Origin: Paralithodes platypus
Taxonomy: Eukaryota; Arthropoda; Malacostraca; Decapoda; Lithodidae
NCBI GenBank assembly: GCA_032716605.1
Contig: CM064545.1
Location: 13,385,903-13,449,902, forward strand
Reading direction: 5' to 3'
Length of the DNA stretch: 64,000 nucleotides
Below, piece by piece: positions 1-10,973 of the stretch. The notes under the pieces are model-generated. The model worked only from the letters and a program-made list of their open reading frames with translations, was not told where the DNA came from and did not search any database. The translations under genes and the position numbers were made by a program. Within the stretch, counting starts at the first letter, position 1. Every line of letters begins with the position of its first letter.

Positions 1-1020
1 GAAAGTCATAGGTGCAGTGTCTGCCGGGGCGTTTACACACTGGGCCGCCGGCAAGGCAGGGTAAACGACACTATGATCTAGCGCCAGCTCCTGACGGAAT
101 TAATAGGTACCGGAGGACCCCTGGCGGCGGGTATAGGCATGCTACACCAACGAAAACTACCCGCCGTCGGACTGTTAACCACTAAGCCGCCGGGAAAGGT
201 GGAGTAAACGTCCGAGGGGCTCACTAGCACATCACAAACCAGTGTGACAGACACATGTCGGAGTCCGCCAGACCTGAGAGGTTCCAGGAACAAGGAGGTA
301 GCGGCGCCGAAACCTCCTCGGACTCAACCACGGCGAGGGAGACAAGAAACCCAGCAACACGCCGGCACGGCGGACCGAACCAACAGCTATAAAACTGAGG
401 CCGGCAGGACAAGAAGAGGAAGGGGGGACTCGGAGCAAAGCACAACCACGAGAGAACCCGACCCAAAACTCACGCACTCCCAAGCGTAGGACGTCTCGCA
501 GGACTCCCGGAAAGTGGCACACAAACCAACAGGGAGACCCACGAAACACAGGGGACATAATAATTCACAACAAGAGCAAAAATAAAAGATCCCCCACCAA
601 AACTAGATAACCTACAGGCTTATCCAGGGAAAAAAAGACAGACAACACGGATGAATCATGAAAAAGAGCCAAAAAGGGCGAAGAGATCGCCCCCAAGTGG
701 GTCTTCTCAGCAGGCTCGAACGCCAGAAGATCCCACAGCCACGTGTGACAATCTTAAACCTGGCGCGTCTGCAAAACAAAGACAGGGTCCCCGGACCCCA
801 AGCTGAACTAAGGAACAGCTAACGAAAACTGAAAAAAGCCTCCTAACTAAGGAAAACAAGCAAAAACTGGTGCATAGCAAAAGGAAACACCACGCGTGTG
901 GTGGCAACATTGAACACAACGAGTAAGCGCCTAAACGTACCCTAATTTTAACACTTCCTGCGGGCCAACAATAACACACCCGTGCTAGCTAGTCTAAACC
1001 CTGCTCACTATCTCCCAGAT
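1..1020. other. Unclassified GC-richer segment
   Basis: This stretch is richer in G and C than what follows. Short open frames occur on both strands, but none is long and none shows a domain I recognise. The plus-strand frames are Arg/Ser/Pro/Gln-rich and broken by stops, as in the start of a decayed LINE ORF1, but this is only an impression. A motif around 24-70 recurs in altered form around 160-215, a period of about 137 bp. Function unknown. Confidence 0.3.
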
Positions 1021-1429
1021 ATATATAAAAAATGAGTAAGGACTCACTAGAGGAGAGCGAACGTCGAATGAAGCCGGAGCGCGGGGGCACACGTGTAGAC
1101 AGTAGGCCCGCGAGGAAGAGAAGGACGAATTGTTGCGCTTTGCGAGAGGCGGTAAGAAGCCACAACACAAGAAAATCCACCGAATGTGGGAAGATTGTGA
1201 ATAACAGTGTTAAAGTATTGAATTGTTTCCTTTTATTCTCTTATTTTTTACGAAAGTTTTTTCGTAGTGGGTACCTGATCTATGACGATCCCATAAGAGA
1301 AGTAGCGTTGCACTTATGAAGATGACTCTTGTTCTTCCTCGCGGCGGTTGATTCAAACGACTGACGTGGGTGTTGAATGGAGATTATTATACTAATAGGC
1401 AACATCGTCAATGATGAAGGGGCCACTAT

Positions 1430-1430
<1 letters not shown>

Positions 1431-1484
<54 letters not shown>

Positions 1485-1500
1485 TGTATATACACAGTAT
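1431..1500. repeat. (TA)n microsatellite
   Basis: A nearly pure TA run of about 50 bp is followed by a short palindromic stretch containing tactgtata and acagtata. The same cagtata interruption appears in other TA arrays of the window (12.4 kb and 18.2 kb). Open frames coding Tyr-Ile runs here are artefacts of the repeat. Confidence 0.9.
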
Positions 1501-1593
1501 AAATAATATGCAGAGAGAGCAAGAGAGCAAGAGAGAGAGAGCGAGCGAACACAAACTATTGCGAGCTATATTATACAGTATAGTGTTTGCTTT

Positions 1594-1672
1594 TTCTATA
1601 TGGATGAGGGAGACAAAAGGCAAAACTGCCTGTGACGAGTGCCTCCCCCAGAGTTAAGAGTGAATAACACAC
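1594..1672 (-). mobile_element. LINE 3' tail fragment
   Basis: On the minus strand this reads as the 3' end of a non-LTR retrotransposon. It has a G-rich box, GGGGGAGGCACTCG, then a small hairpin around GGCAGTT, then a C/T-rich box TGTCTCCCTC and a short A-rich end. The same tail is at 35399-35475 (minus), next to a recognisable LINE ORF2 C-terminus, and at 37190-37275 (plus). No coding part is left here. Confidence 0.6.
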
Positions 1673-1723
1673 ACTGCACATTCCAGGTTGGTGAGATATT
1701 CATAAAGATAATTTACTTTGCAG

Positions 1724-1832
1724 GTAGCTGAAGGACCAAAGATAACAGTTGACCAAGATGTTATAAGGACTCTCTGCATCATCAACCTACTGAGGCTACT
1801 GTATTTCCATCAGTACACAATACCATGGATTT
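1724..1832 (+). CDS. Candidate internal exon upstream of the GTPase-like gene
   Basis: A 109-base segment lies between an acceptor (tttactttgcag, ending 1723) and a strong donor (gtaagt from 1833). Only one of the three frames is open. It codes 36 residues beginning VAEGPKITVDQDVI and rich in Leu/Ile toward its end; the other two frames stop at once. It could be an exon of the gene ending at 6720, but it leaves one spare base, whereas the large exon at 3372 needs two from upstream. Direct joining would hit a stop at the junction, so another exon or acceptor must intervene, or this belongs to a different transcript. Confidence 0.4.
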
Positions 1833-1954
1833 GTAAGTCATGATTTTCATGCACAATACTAAAACAAAACATGTATTTCACTTTGCATACATCTTTATAT
1901 ATATATATAATTATATAAAGCCACAGTGGCAGATTCATACTGTACGAGGAGTCA

Positions 1955-2036
1955 ATATTTCCTTGACGATTGATAGCGAGCCTGTAATTTATGAAGAATT
2001 GGCCTTCGACCGGAACATTTTCTACCGAAATATATA
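1955..2036 (+). repeat. Partial copy of the TTAAGGGG-type MITE core
   Basis: The core of the MITE family seen complete at 16007, 16432 and 17447 is recognisable. It runs from the gatagcgagcctgtaatt stretch through ggccttcg to attttctaccgaaa, and it ends in TA repeats. Neither TTAA terminus is present. Confidence 0.5.
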
Positions 2037-2040
2037 TATT

Positions 2041-2818
2041 TGATAGTGACAGATAACCTGAATGTAAAGGCGATAGTAGGGTTGGGTGGTGGGTGATAAC
2101 GACCGTGTTTGATGGAAGAGCAATAATGGTTTGGTGGTTTTCACAGGCACGCCACGGTAGCCTTGTCCGTTTCCTTGTCATTCAGGTGTGACTTTAACCT
2201 CATGACACAGGGACAAGTGGCTTAATTCTCCACTTTTGGTAATGCACTACTGTATATTGACGAAAATTAAGGGACGGTGTGAAACAAGCTTTAGCAAAAT
2301 ATCATACTAATCCAACTGTTTGTTAATAATTTATTTCCAAAAAACGATGCAACATGGCCTCTGAAACCCAAGCTGAATTTGTACATTTTTATATTGAAAA
2401 CTGTCCCAGTCGATGGACGAGTTCTAAGTTACAGGCTCGTTAATGCTTTCATGGTACTAGCCCCAAACACGGGAGCCACTGTGGCCTTCAACCATCCAAC
2501 ACTCCTCTTTATTTGTGTTCTATAATTGTGTTTTTATATTATTTTATAATATTATTTTGCTAAATCTTTAATGCGTTATTTCCACATTGGGATATTGATA
2601 ACTTAGTTTGTCTTTATAAAGTGTGGTTCCTGTTGTTGTGTGTTTGTATTGCAAGTTTTAAATTTAAATAACAAAAGTACATATACATATATAAATAGTA
2701 AGCATATTCATTATTGTACAGTATACTGGTGATATAATTATAGGGCAGTGGCGACTATAGTCTTTTGACATTGGTAAATATCTCTTAGTACTTTCGATTC
2801 AGGATTCAGTACTTACTT
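2041..2818. other. Intergenic or intronic DNA without recognised features
   Basis: AT-rich sequence with stops in all frames. I see no coding potential, RNA gene or repeat structure. If the exon at 1724-1832 and the exon at 3372-6720 belong to one gene, this is intron. Confidence 0.4.
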
Positions 2819-3013
2819 TCAGGATTCGAAGTTGCATAATAAATCGTAGGCAGACTCCACCATTCTTTAACTGCCTTCGTGGTGCAATGCATAAGGTGTT
2901 GATATTCGGTGTGAGCGTCCTAGGTTCGAATCCACGGACTGCCACATGTGTTTGTAATATTTCATTAATCGATTTTAGGAGTAGAGTTGGTTGTTGGATA
3001 GAACATAATAATT
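2819..3013 (+). repeat. tRNA-like SINE, copy 1
   Basis: About 195 bp nearly identical to 3148-3342. It contains an A-box-like stretch (tggtgcaatgcataagg) and a B box (ggttcgaatcc) spaced as in a tRNA, most like tRNA-Arg by eye. The T stem and acceptor stem do not pair well, so this is a tRNA-derived repeat and not a working tRNA gene. The tRNA-like part is about 2872-2943. Confidence 0.5.
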
Positions 3014-3147
3014 AATATTGGTTCAGGAGTAATTTATCGAGAGGTCTTCCCTAGTGGTTAAGGCCCCATTAATTGCTCTTTCCATTCACATATGCATAGC
3101 CTACGTGAGTTGCAGTTGGGATGTGTGTACATGCTTAGATTGATATG

Positions 3148-3342
3148 CAGGATTCGAAGTTGCATAATAAATCGTAGGCAGTGTCCACCATTCTTTAAAT
3201 GCCTTCGTGGTGCAATGCATAAGGTGTTGATATTCGGTGTGAGCGTCCTGGGTTCGAATCCACGGACTGCCACATGTGTTTGTAATATTTCATTAATCGA
3301 TTTTAGGTGTAGAGTTGGTTGTTGGATAGAACATAATAATTT
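3148..3342 (+). repeat. tRNA-like SINE, copy 2
   Basis: Second copy of the 195-bp repeat, 329 bp after the first and differing at only a few bases. The tRNA-like part is about 3200-3273. It ends some 30 bp before the splice acceptor of the large exon at 3372, so it lies in the last part of the intron. Confidence 0.5.
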
Positions 3343-3371
3343 ATCGTATTTATGCTTTACCTCTTTTTCAG

Positions 3372-6300
3372 AAATGAAAGGGTGATTATCTTTGACGAGA
3401 AGGTATGCCCAGGCTGGTTGTATGATGAGAAGACCTTCAGATATGAGCCTGGCCAGACCATTGGGGAGGTCCAAGTAAAAGACTGTCCTCCTGTGTACCA
3501 CTTCTCCATACAACGGAGATCTTTCCTTCAGAAATTAATTAAAGACAGTAAAGATGAGAATGCTCACCCATGGCTAGAGGAATTCAAGAAGTGGAGCAAT
3601 GAACATACTTTTCTTTTGAAAGGAGTTAAATCAGAAGAGATAAGAGGAGTGAATGTTGAGCCAGGTAGTGAAAACCCTGTTGTCAGATCTGTGTATCATA
3701 AGTATCATGTTCAAATACTTGTTAACCCTTCAGAAAATATGGATGAGCATGTTGAATCAGATTTGGTTAAATACCTGGAAAATATGGTTCATGGGAAAAA
3801 CCATTGCTTTTTACCCGTCTTTGTTGGTAACTCAGTGAGAACATGTGATCTATATGCTGACGGATGCAAATCTGTAGATACATGTCCTAATCATGCAATG
3901 CAAGAATTCAGCCGCATGCTCAGAAACTCTAAAGTTAGCTCTACTCCTAGTACAACCAATGTTTTATATCCAAATAGCCTTCGTTCTAGCACTACAAAGG
4001 GATCTAATCAAGATAATTCAATTCCTAGTGCTGCTGCTGTTTTGGATCAAGAAATCCCAAGTTCTTTCACTGCAGAAACCTTAGGCCCAGAAATTTCTAC
4101 TTATAGCGCTGAGAGTTATTCACACCTAATGAGTTCTATTTCTAGGACTACTGCTGTTTCAAGATCAGAGAGTAATTCCTCGTATACTACTGATGTATCG
4201 AAACTTGTAGAAGAATATACCAACAAAGCCGATGGTTCAAAATCAAAGTATCCTACATTTGAATCTGACACCAATGACATTCCAAACCCAGAGTACACTA
4301 TGCCTAACAGTGATGCAGTCCCAGTTCATGAGAAGTTAAAGAATGCTGTAAACACTACTCTGAATCCAAATGTACCCAACTCCTTCACAGCTAAAGATCT
4401 ATTGACAGTGGATAATAAGACTGATGATAATTTGAAGTCTGATATTTCTCCACTCTCAACAGCCAAGGATGCAACTAATAATATAGATGGCCACAAAAGA
4501 AGCACAGAAGATGATTTGAAGTCTGACATATCCTCTTCTTCATCAACTCAAAATGTAAGTGTTAAGACAGGTGGTCACCAAAGCAGCATGCATGGTGAAC
4601 TGATGTCTGTTAATTCTTCAACTTCAACTACCAACGAGGCAACTGTTGGAAAAGATGATCACAAACACAGCACACTCACCTTTTCAGCCCAGCTAGAAAA
4701 AAATTGTCAAATTCTTTACTCAGACACTGCAAAGGGTATGAAACCTAAATCAGTAATTACCACCACACATTCTGCATGTGACAAGAATGTTGAAACTGAG
4801 AGGAGAGATACTCAACATGGCAGCATCATGAAAGAAACTCCTACAAATATGACAAATGGATCATATATCCGTTCAAGTTCATCAATCATATTAAAGGAAT
4901 CAAAATCTTCCTTGGAAAATATCGCAAAGAAAAGAAAGAAAGAAAGCACAGAAATTGACAGAGAAAAGCTTCACATTGATAGAACTTGTGAGGCTTATGA
5001 CAATAACCCTTCCAAGCTTGAGGTGACACAAAGAGCCGAAGAGAAAGAAAAGAACTGTTATGAAGTGACAGACGTAGTCAGAGGTAGTGATGCTAGAGGA
5101 TCTAGCAGTGATATATGTTCCGAGTCTAAGCAGTCTACTGTCCATGCTGACAAGACTTCAGCCAGTAAAGGAAAAGAGCAAAACAAGTGTAAAGATCACG
5201 ATAACTCCAAACCAAACACTTCATCCAAAATACTTGAACCTGTTAGTATCACAAGTGTTTGTGGAATGAAGAGAAAACATTATGGTGTCAAACCCAGTAC
5301 CGAGGGGAAAGTCATTCTTCTCCTCGGTGCCTCAGGAAGTGGAAAGACTACGTTGGTTAACTTGGTGGCCAATTACTTCCAAGGCAACAAGAAGGCTGAT
5401 GATGACCTGGTCCAGGTAGCACTAACTAGAAATGATGCCCAGTCAATCACCAAGGACATCACCGCCTACACCTTCTGCAGTGACGCTTGCGATATCCCCA
5501 TCACCGTCATCGACACGCCCGGGCTAAACGACTCATCAGGAGAAGAGGTGAGAGACCACGTCAAGTCGCTCAAACTTTTCCTGGCTAACATCAGCTCAGA
5601 AAATTTTGAGATTCATGCAGTAGGCTTTGTGGCTCAGGCGCATCTGGTGCGACTGACCTCGTCTGAGCGTCTCGTCATGGACCACATCTCTACGCTGTTT
5701 GGTGAAGGAATTCGGAATCATATTGTGACGTTCATCACATTTTCTGATAATCAAGAAAACCCACCAATTGTTGAAGCCATGGACAATTATGGAGTTAAAT
5801 GTAAGATATTTCTGAAGTTTAACAACTCTGCTTTAAACACTAGAGTGACTGAAGACATCGATGACTTAGACAGAGTATATTGGCGTAAAGGATGCAAAAG
5901 TTGGAAGAAATGTGTGAAAGTACTCCAGGAATTGTCAGCACTATCAGTCAACACTATGAAATCTTTGCAGAGTGAAGTTTATGAAACACAAGTTATTGCA
6001 CATGTTGAGAAAGATTTAATATCTGAACTAAATGTCTTCATCAAGTTTGCTAATCAAAACAAAGAACACTTCAACTCAAATTCCCTCAAAGTCTGTGAGT
6101 CAGTGTGGGAACTGGCAACAACTCTGACCTACCTCAAGAGGACCCACTCCTCCAGCATGCAGTCAGTCAGTAATACTGTTGTGGAGTACACGGAAAAGGT
6201 TTGTCAGGAGAACAGAGACTTCAGTTCATATATAGTTAAACTGTTTTCCATGCTTCCCTCAAGGCCCTTAGTGATGACTGGTATAGGAATAATAAAGGGA

Positions 6301-6720
6301 GCTATTTTTACATACATGTTTGCTCAAAAAAGTAAATTTAAATCAAGTAAGTGTTCTAAGATGATACCATCACTATACTGCCATCATTGTGATGAAGTTC
6401 ATGAGGTAGAGAGAGCAAAGGGCAGAAGTAGATGGCGTTACTCTATAGACACACGTGTTTTTTACAAATGCAAGGTGTGCAAATGTGATGGTGATGTTCA
6501 TGAAGATATGTCCGATAAACTCTGTACTGCAGCTATTAACCCAGATGATCTCACACGCGCAATACTTGAACGCACAAGAGACAGCCTGCTTAAGACAGTC
6601 CATGAGCTATCTATTCCAGGATATGAGATAAATGGACAGGATTATCTAAGGCATCTGGACTCTGTAACAGGACAAAAATACACAGAATTTATTAAAGACA
6701 TATGGTATATGATACAATAA
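3372..6720 (+). CDS. Large terminal exon of an unfamiliar P-loop GTPase-like protein
   Basis: An open frame of 1122 codons, counted from the Met at 3352, ends at TAA 6718-6720. That Met lies in the pyrimidine tract of a good acceptor (ctctttttcag, ending 3371), so this is probably the last exon and the true N-terminus is upstream. Residues ~7-190 form an unrecognised domain. Residues ~200-640 are a Ser/Thr/Asn-rich, low-complexity linker. A Walker A loop, GASGSGKTT (659-667), is followed by a DTPG box (721-724), a TFSD motif (796-799) and an FNNSAL motif. These recall the large, poorly characterised AIG1/septin-like GTPases of animals. A hydrophobic segment (~972-992) may be a membrane helix. 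The tail has CxxC pairs at 1010/1013 and 1040/1043 with nearby Cys and His, possibly a zinc site. Function unknown. Confidence 0.8.
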
Positions 6721-7425
6721 GGGTCATAACATGCTTCTGAATTCATAAAGGTCGTGACATGCTTCTGAATTCATAAGGGTCATAACATGCTTCTGAATTC
6801 ATAAGGGTCATAACTTGCTACTGAATTCATAAGGGTCATAACATGCTTCTGAATTCATAAGGGTCATAACATGCTTCTGAATTCATAAGGGTCATAACAT
6901 GCTTCTGAATTCATAAGGGTCGTAACATGCTTCTGAATTCATAAGGGTAAGGGTCATAACTTGCTTCCCAATTCATAAGGGTCATAACTTGCTTCTGAAT
7001 TCATAAGGGTCGTAACTTGCTTCTGAAATCATAAGGGCCATAACTTGCTACTGAATTCATAAAGGTCATAACTTGCTTCCCAATTCATAAGGGTCATAAC
7101 TTGCTTCCCAATTCATAAGGGTCATAACTTGCTTCTGAATTCATAAGGGCCATAACTTGCTTTCCAATTCATAAGGGTCATAACTTGCTTCTGAATTCAT
7201 AAGGGTCGTAACTTGCTTCTGAAATCATAATGGTCATAACTTGCTTCTGAATTCATAAGGGTCATAACTTGCTTCTGAATTCATAAGGGTCGTAACTTGC
7301 TTCTAAAATCATAAGGGTCGTAACTTGCTTCTGAAATCATAAGGGCCATAACTTGCTTCTGAATTCATAAGGGTCATAACTTGCTTCTGAATTCATAAGG
7401 GTCGTAACTTGCTTCTGAATTCAAA
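6718..7425 (+). repeat. 28-bp minisatellite starting at the GTPase-like stop codon
   Basis: About 25 tandem units of ~28 bp of the form aagggtcataacttgcttct + gaattcat. The first unit starts inside the TAA stop codon of the preceding exon. Variants alternate at a few positions (cataacatg/cataacttg, gtcgtaac, cttcccaatt). Nearly every unit has a GAATTC site. The period is not a multiple of three, and the units contain stops, so it does not extend the reading frame. Confidence 0.95.
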
Positions 7426-7724
7426 TATTAATCTTGGTACATTTTCCCAGCAATTAACTCCTGTACTATGAGAGGTCTTTCTTACATTGAGTGAAATCGG
7501 CTAGTGATAATCTGAAAATAATAGGAAAACTTTCCCTGTTGTCAAAGATCTACTGGTCCCATTAACCTAAGAAGTGCGCACCGTATGTAGTGAACACCTT
7601 CTCCTGGTGCGGACCTATTTCACTGTTTCCATCACTAAAATCGTTATTTTACCATAAATATCATTAATACTTATCCATATGCGCCTATTTTACGTTTAAT
7701 ATGAATATATTAACATGTTACAAC

Positions 7725-7730
7725 AATAAA
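7725..7730 (+). promoter_or_regulatory. Candidate polyadenylation signal
   Basis: The first AATAAA after the minisatellite, about 1 kb past the stop codon of the GTPase-like gene. If it is used, the whole minisatellite is in the 3' UTR. Confidence 0.35.
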
Positions 7731-8180
7731 ACAAGTGGAAACAGTGTTTGGCTGGTCAAAATTGTGAAATGAAAGCGAGAGTTGCATTCATCAAGTGTGA
7801 GCCAGCCTGCAAAACATCCTCCCCTCTCGAGCTTTGGAGAGACACTGAGGTCTCTCTCTGTACCTCCCGCTATTTCCCACACTTACACACACTCATGACC
7901 ACACCATATGATCGGTTTGGTTATGTTTACACAAAAATATACCGACGAATAAGGGAATAACAGGGAAAATAGGTGATAATTGGAGGGGGGGGGGGGGAAG
8001 GAGGGGATGTGGAGGAGTGATATGTGGCATGGCCGAGGGGCAATACAAAAAAAAAAAAAAAAAAAAAAAAATTAAGTGCTACTGGAGTGTTTTAAATGTG
8101 TTTTTTTTAGGCCTAGGATCATAAGAGTCTTTCCGCAGTCACCCAGTAAAACTCATAAGAGTCTTCCCGCACTTGCCGGG
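7731..8180. other. Non-coding stretch with homopolymer runs
   Basis: It holds a poly-G run near 7985-7998 and a poly-A run near 8047-8070, and I see no gene. The stretch around 7960-8010 recurs in inverted orientation near 9540-9590, so it is part of an unclassified repeat. Confidence 0.5.
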
Positions 8181-8395
8181 TTAACCCCTTCTGGACCGGC
8201 GACGTCTTTTTCCTTAAATTTCAGCTACATTTAGACAATTTTATGAAGCTTCGGGAAGGTATAGGGTAGCGAAAATGATTAATCGAGATAGTCTGCAGCC
8301 TTTAAATTGATAGACGTCTTTCCTAAGCGGAATAAAATCGTCTAATAATAGCCCATATTAAATTACAAGGACGGAACCGGTACTGAACAGGTTAA
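8181..8395. mobile_element. Possible TTAA-flanked MITE, about 0.2 kb
   Basis: TTAA at 8181-8184 and 8392-8395 bracket a segment whose ends are imperfect inverted repeats: CCCCTTCTGGACCGG against CCTGTTCAGTACCGG read from the far end. TTAA target duplication with ends starting CC fits non-autonomous piggyBac-type elements. A similar start, ttaaccccttcaataccgg, occurs near 10609. Confidence 0.45.
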
Positions 8396-8478
8396 CTTGG
8401 ACGGTGTAGCCTTAATTGGAGCTGTGCCACGATGAAAATGTCCCCACTGTCCCAACCACGTCCATAGCTTCCTACACA

Positions 8479-8840
8479 TTAAGGGGGTAGTGCTTGGTTT
8501 TTGGTCTATATATTTTGTTGTTTTTATATATCTTTGAGTGTCCATGTTAAACCTCTATCAAGCTTAGAAAAACACCCCCTAGACCCTCTTTCAAGATAAA
8601 TTTGTAAATTTTTCGGTAGAAAAATATCCCGGCCTTCGTCTAAAATTAGAGGCTCGCTGTCGGTCGCCATGAGAACATCGGTAACTAAATCGCAAGCAAG
8701 GTCTTAATACTGACAACTAATTGGGGGAAAGGTCTCAAAATCACCAAACTAGTGGGGCGAACGTAATAAAATCTCATAACTAAGGGGGCTAAACATAAGA
8801 GAAGGGGGTCCAGAAAAATATAAAGGATATTTCCGCTTAA
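8479..8840 (-). mobile_element. TTAAGGGG-type MITE, reverse orientation
   Basis: A 362-bp element bounded by TTAA at both ends. It contains the family core in reverse orientation: tttttcggtagaaaaatatc, then ccggccttcg, then ggctcgctgtcgg. It is alignable by eye with the copies at 16007, 16432 and 17447. The right end is more diverged than in the other copies. No coding capacity. Confidence 0.7.
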
Positions 8841-8989
8841 ATATCACGAACGAAACATGGACCCCCACCCTGGGCCTCACTAAAATTTATCTCTCAAGCT
8901 CTCTCTCTCTCATACTTCCTCTGTTCCCCCTATATCGATGTATTATGTATTTTAGATATTTCGTTAAAGGAGGTCACCGGCTTTTTCGT

Positions 8990-9335
8990 ATCTTTCTCTC
9001 CTTTTCTCTCTTTCCCTGGCTTGTATCCATTCGGCCCCATTCAGCCAACTGTTTTAAGACGTTCATCCCCATCCAGGTATCGATTTTTTCATGGCGAATG
9101 ATAGCGAGCCAGCATTGTATGGAGAAATTTGGCTTCGCCGAAGACATTTTTCTATCGAAAAATGTACAAATTTAGCTTGCTCTCAACAAAAAAATATATA
9201 TATGCTGGCTCGCTACTGCTCGCCAGGAAAATATTGACACCTGGATGGGGGTTAACGTCTTAAAACAGTATGCTGAATGGGGCCGAATGGATACAAACCA
9301 AAGAGAGAGGGAGAGAAAGAGAAAAGAAGCGAGGT
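8990..9335. repeat. Fold-back repeat containing MITE cores head to head
   Basis: The left arm (about 8990-9110) and right arm (about 9203-9335) are imperfect inverted copies. For example, ccattcggccccattcagcc on the left matches gctgaatggggccgaatgg on the right. The left arm continues through the core of the TTAA MITE family (gatagcgagcc ... ctatcgaaaaatg). The spacer ends in a TA run. No coding capacity. Confidence 0.7.
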
Positions 9336-10330
9336 GGGCTCCCTTAACCCGGCAAGCGCGATAGGCCTCACGGAAGGCTTCCTATAGGGAACGCGATAGG
9401 CCTCACGGAAGCAGGACCATAATAAAAGCCTTCCAAAAAAAAAAAGGGCCTATCAAAACAAAGGATTTTGTCTCTAGGTGAGATAATTCCCCTCTAGTAC
9501 TCATCCATGTGTTTCTCACCCCTCCCCCTCCCCTCCTTCCCCACCTTATTCCCCCCTCCCCCCCCTCCTCAATTATCACCTATTTATCCACTTATTATCA
9601 TCATTTATCGGTTATTTTTCTCTCCCGCGATAATGTAGCACAAGTGGGTTGCATAAAAGATCGTTATGCAACACCCAGACACCGGCACACACCGCCCCGC
9701 TCGTCTCAGTTGACTCCCAGACAGCGAGAGGGGAGGGCTGCCTGTGTCTCTCTCTCGCCTGAGATTATGACCGGGTGGCCAATATCTTCGTTTTTCACCA
9801 CCCAAATGCTTTTCCCACTTATTTTAGCACTCTTGAAGGTTCATATATACATCATATATGTAAAATAAAAGCATACCGAAAACAAATAATGGTTTATATT
9901 GTAAATATAACGAATTCTGTCAGAATCCAGGGCTAGAAATGCACAAATAACTACCCTAGCACCTAGGTCTATATCGCGCTTGTCAGGTTAATATAATACT
10001 GTACATAGTAAATTTAGGTAGAGTTAAACATTATCTTCAATATCCATGTATCAAGGTATCTAATAGTGTACATGTAATGACATAGTTTAAGACATTAATT
10101 AAGATGAAGATTGCGTATGTACACCTTCGCCCTTTTGAGATGATGTGATTATGATACTTGTGTAACATTCGTACTTCTCTCAATAAAACAATCAAATCAA
10201 ATCAGTGTCTGTCCCCCCCCCCCCTACTACCCCCCCCCCCTTCCCCCTTGCCTACTCTGACCCAAAATCGGTATACTGTATTTATTTAGGTTATTCTAAA
10301 TATGTTCGATAGTAAACGGCCCAATTGTCA
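9336..10330. other. Intergenic repeats, no gene seen
   Basis: It holds a short direct repeat, cgcgataggcctcacggaag, at about 9356 and 9392. There are C/T-rich tracts at 9510-9570 and poly-C runs at 10209-10250. The segment 9540-9590 matches 7960-8010 inverted. I see no convincing reading frame. Confidence 0.4.
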
Positions 10331-10337
10331 CTATCTA

Positions 10338-10402
10338 AATTTGTACATTTTTCTGTAGAAAAATGTCCCGGCCAAAGGCTGGTTCCTTCTGAAATTACTA
10401 TT
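10338..10402 (-). repeat. Partial copy of the TTAAGGGG-type MITE core, reverse
   Basis: Contains ttgtacatttttctgtagaa, then ccggcc and ggctggttcc, the same core as in 16545-16610. Both element ends are missing. Confidence 0.5.
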
Positions 10403-10973
10403 TTAGTAATTTGACAAGACATTAACAATAGTACAAAATACAAATGGCTATCACTAACGATAGTGCTATCGATCGATCTGAGTAAGTGAGCCATGCCCTT
10501 TAAACTCCTTAATCCACACCACACCCCTTACTAGTTATATATACTCTACATAGTTATTATCTAGTTATATTAATTATACTCTCATAAACCATTCTTACAG
10601 TAATCTTAACCCCTTCAATACCGGTGACCTACATTTCATTATATTCTGACTACTATTAGATGCTTGTATTCAGTTTTAAAAGGGGCCTCCCGCAATTAAC
10701 AGGCTTCGAACTATCTCACTTGACCTTTTTTACTACTACAGATCCTTCTTAAATTGCACAAAATCGTAAAATCACTTAACACCAAGTACATCTATATTAA
10801 CCACTCCATTAATCTCCATAACCAACTCTGTATTTATAACTTCAAATCAGATATTATAATCTCACACCTATAACCTTAAACTATAATTTAGTTCACTGTT
10901 GTTCACTCCTTTACTCAACTTTGACTCCTGTTAAAGGTGAATTACACAAAGATGATAAAAAAAGTGAGATAAG

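Noticed and set aside
224..979. Several 70-108-codon minus-strand frames at the left edge
   Set aside because: Cys/Leu/Ser-rich frames on the strand opposite a purine-rich stretch, with no motif. Typical of antisense composition.
2872..2943. Functional tRNA-Arg gene
   Set aside because: A and B boxes are present, but the T and acceptor stems do not pair and the unit is part of a longer repeated sequence.
3352..3371. Met at 3352 as the true start of the GTPase-like protein
   Set aside because: It lies in a pyrimidine tract that ends in a strong splice acceptor. An upstream exon is more likely, although not proven.
6718..7425. CRISPR-like array
   Set aside because: The units are contiguous 28-bp tandem repeats without unique spacers, and the DNA is animal. 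The same holds for the arrays at 14378, 15163 and 17196.
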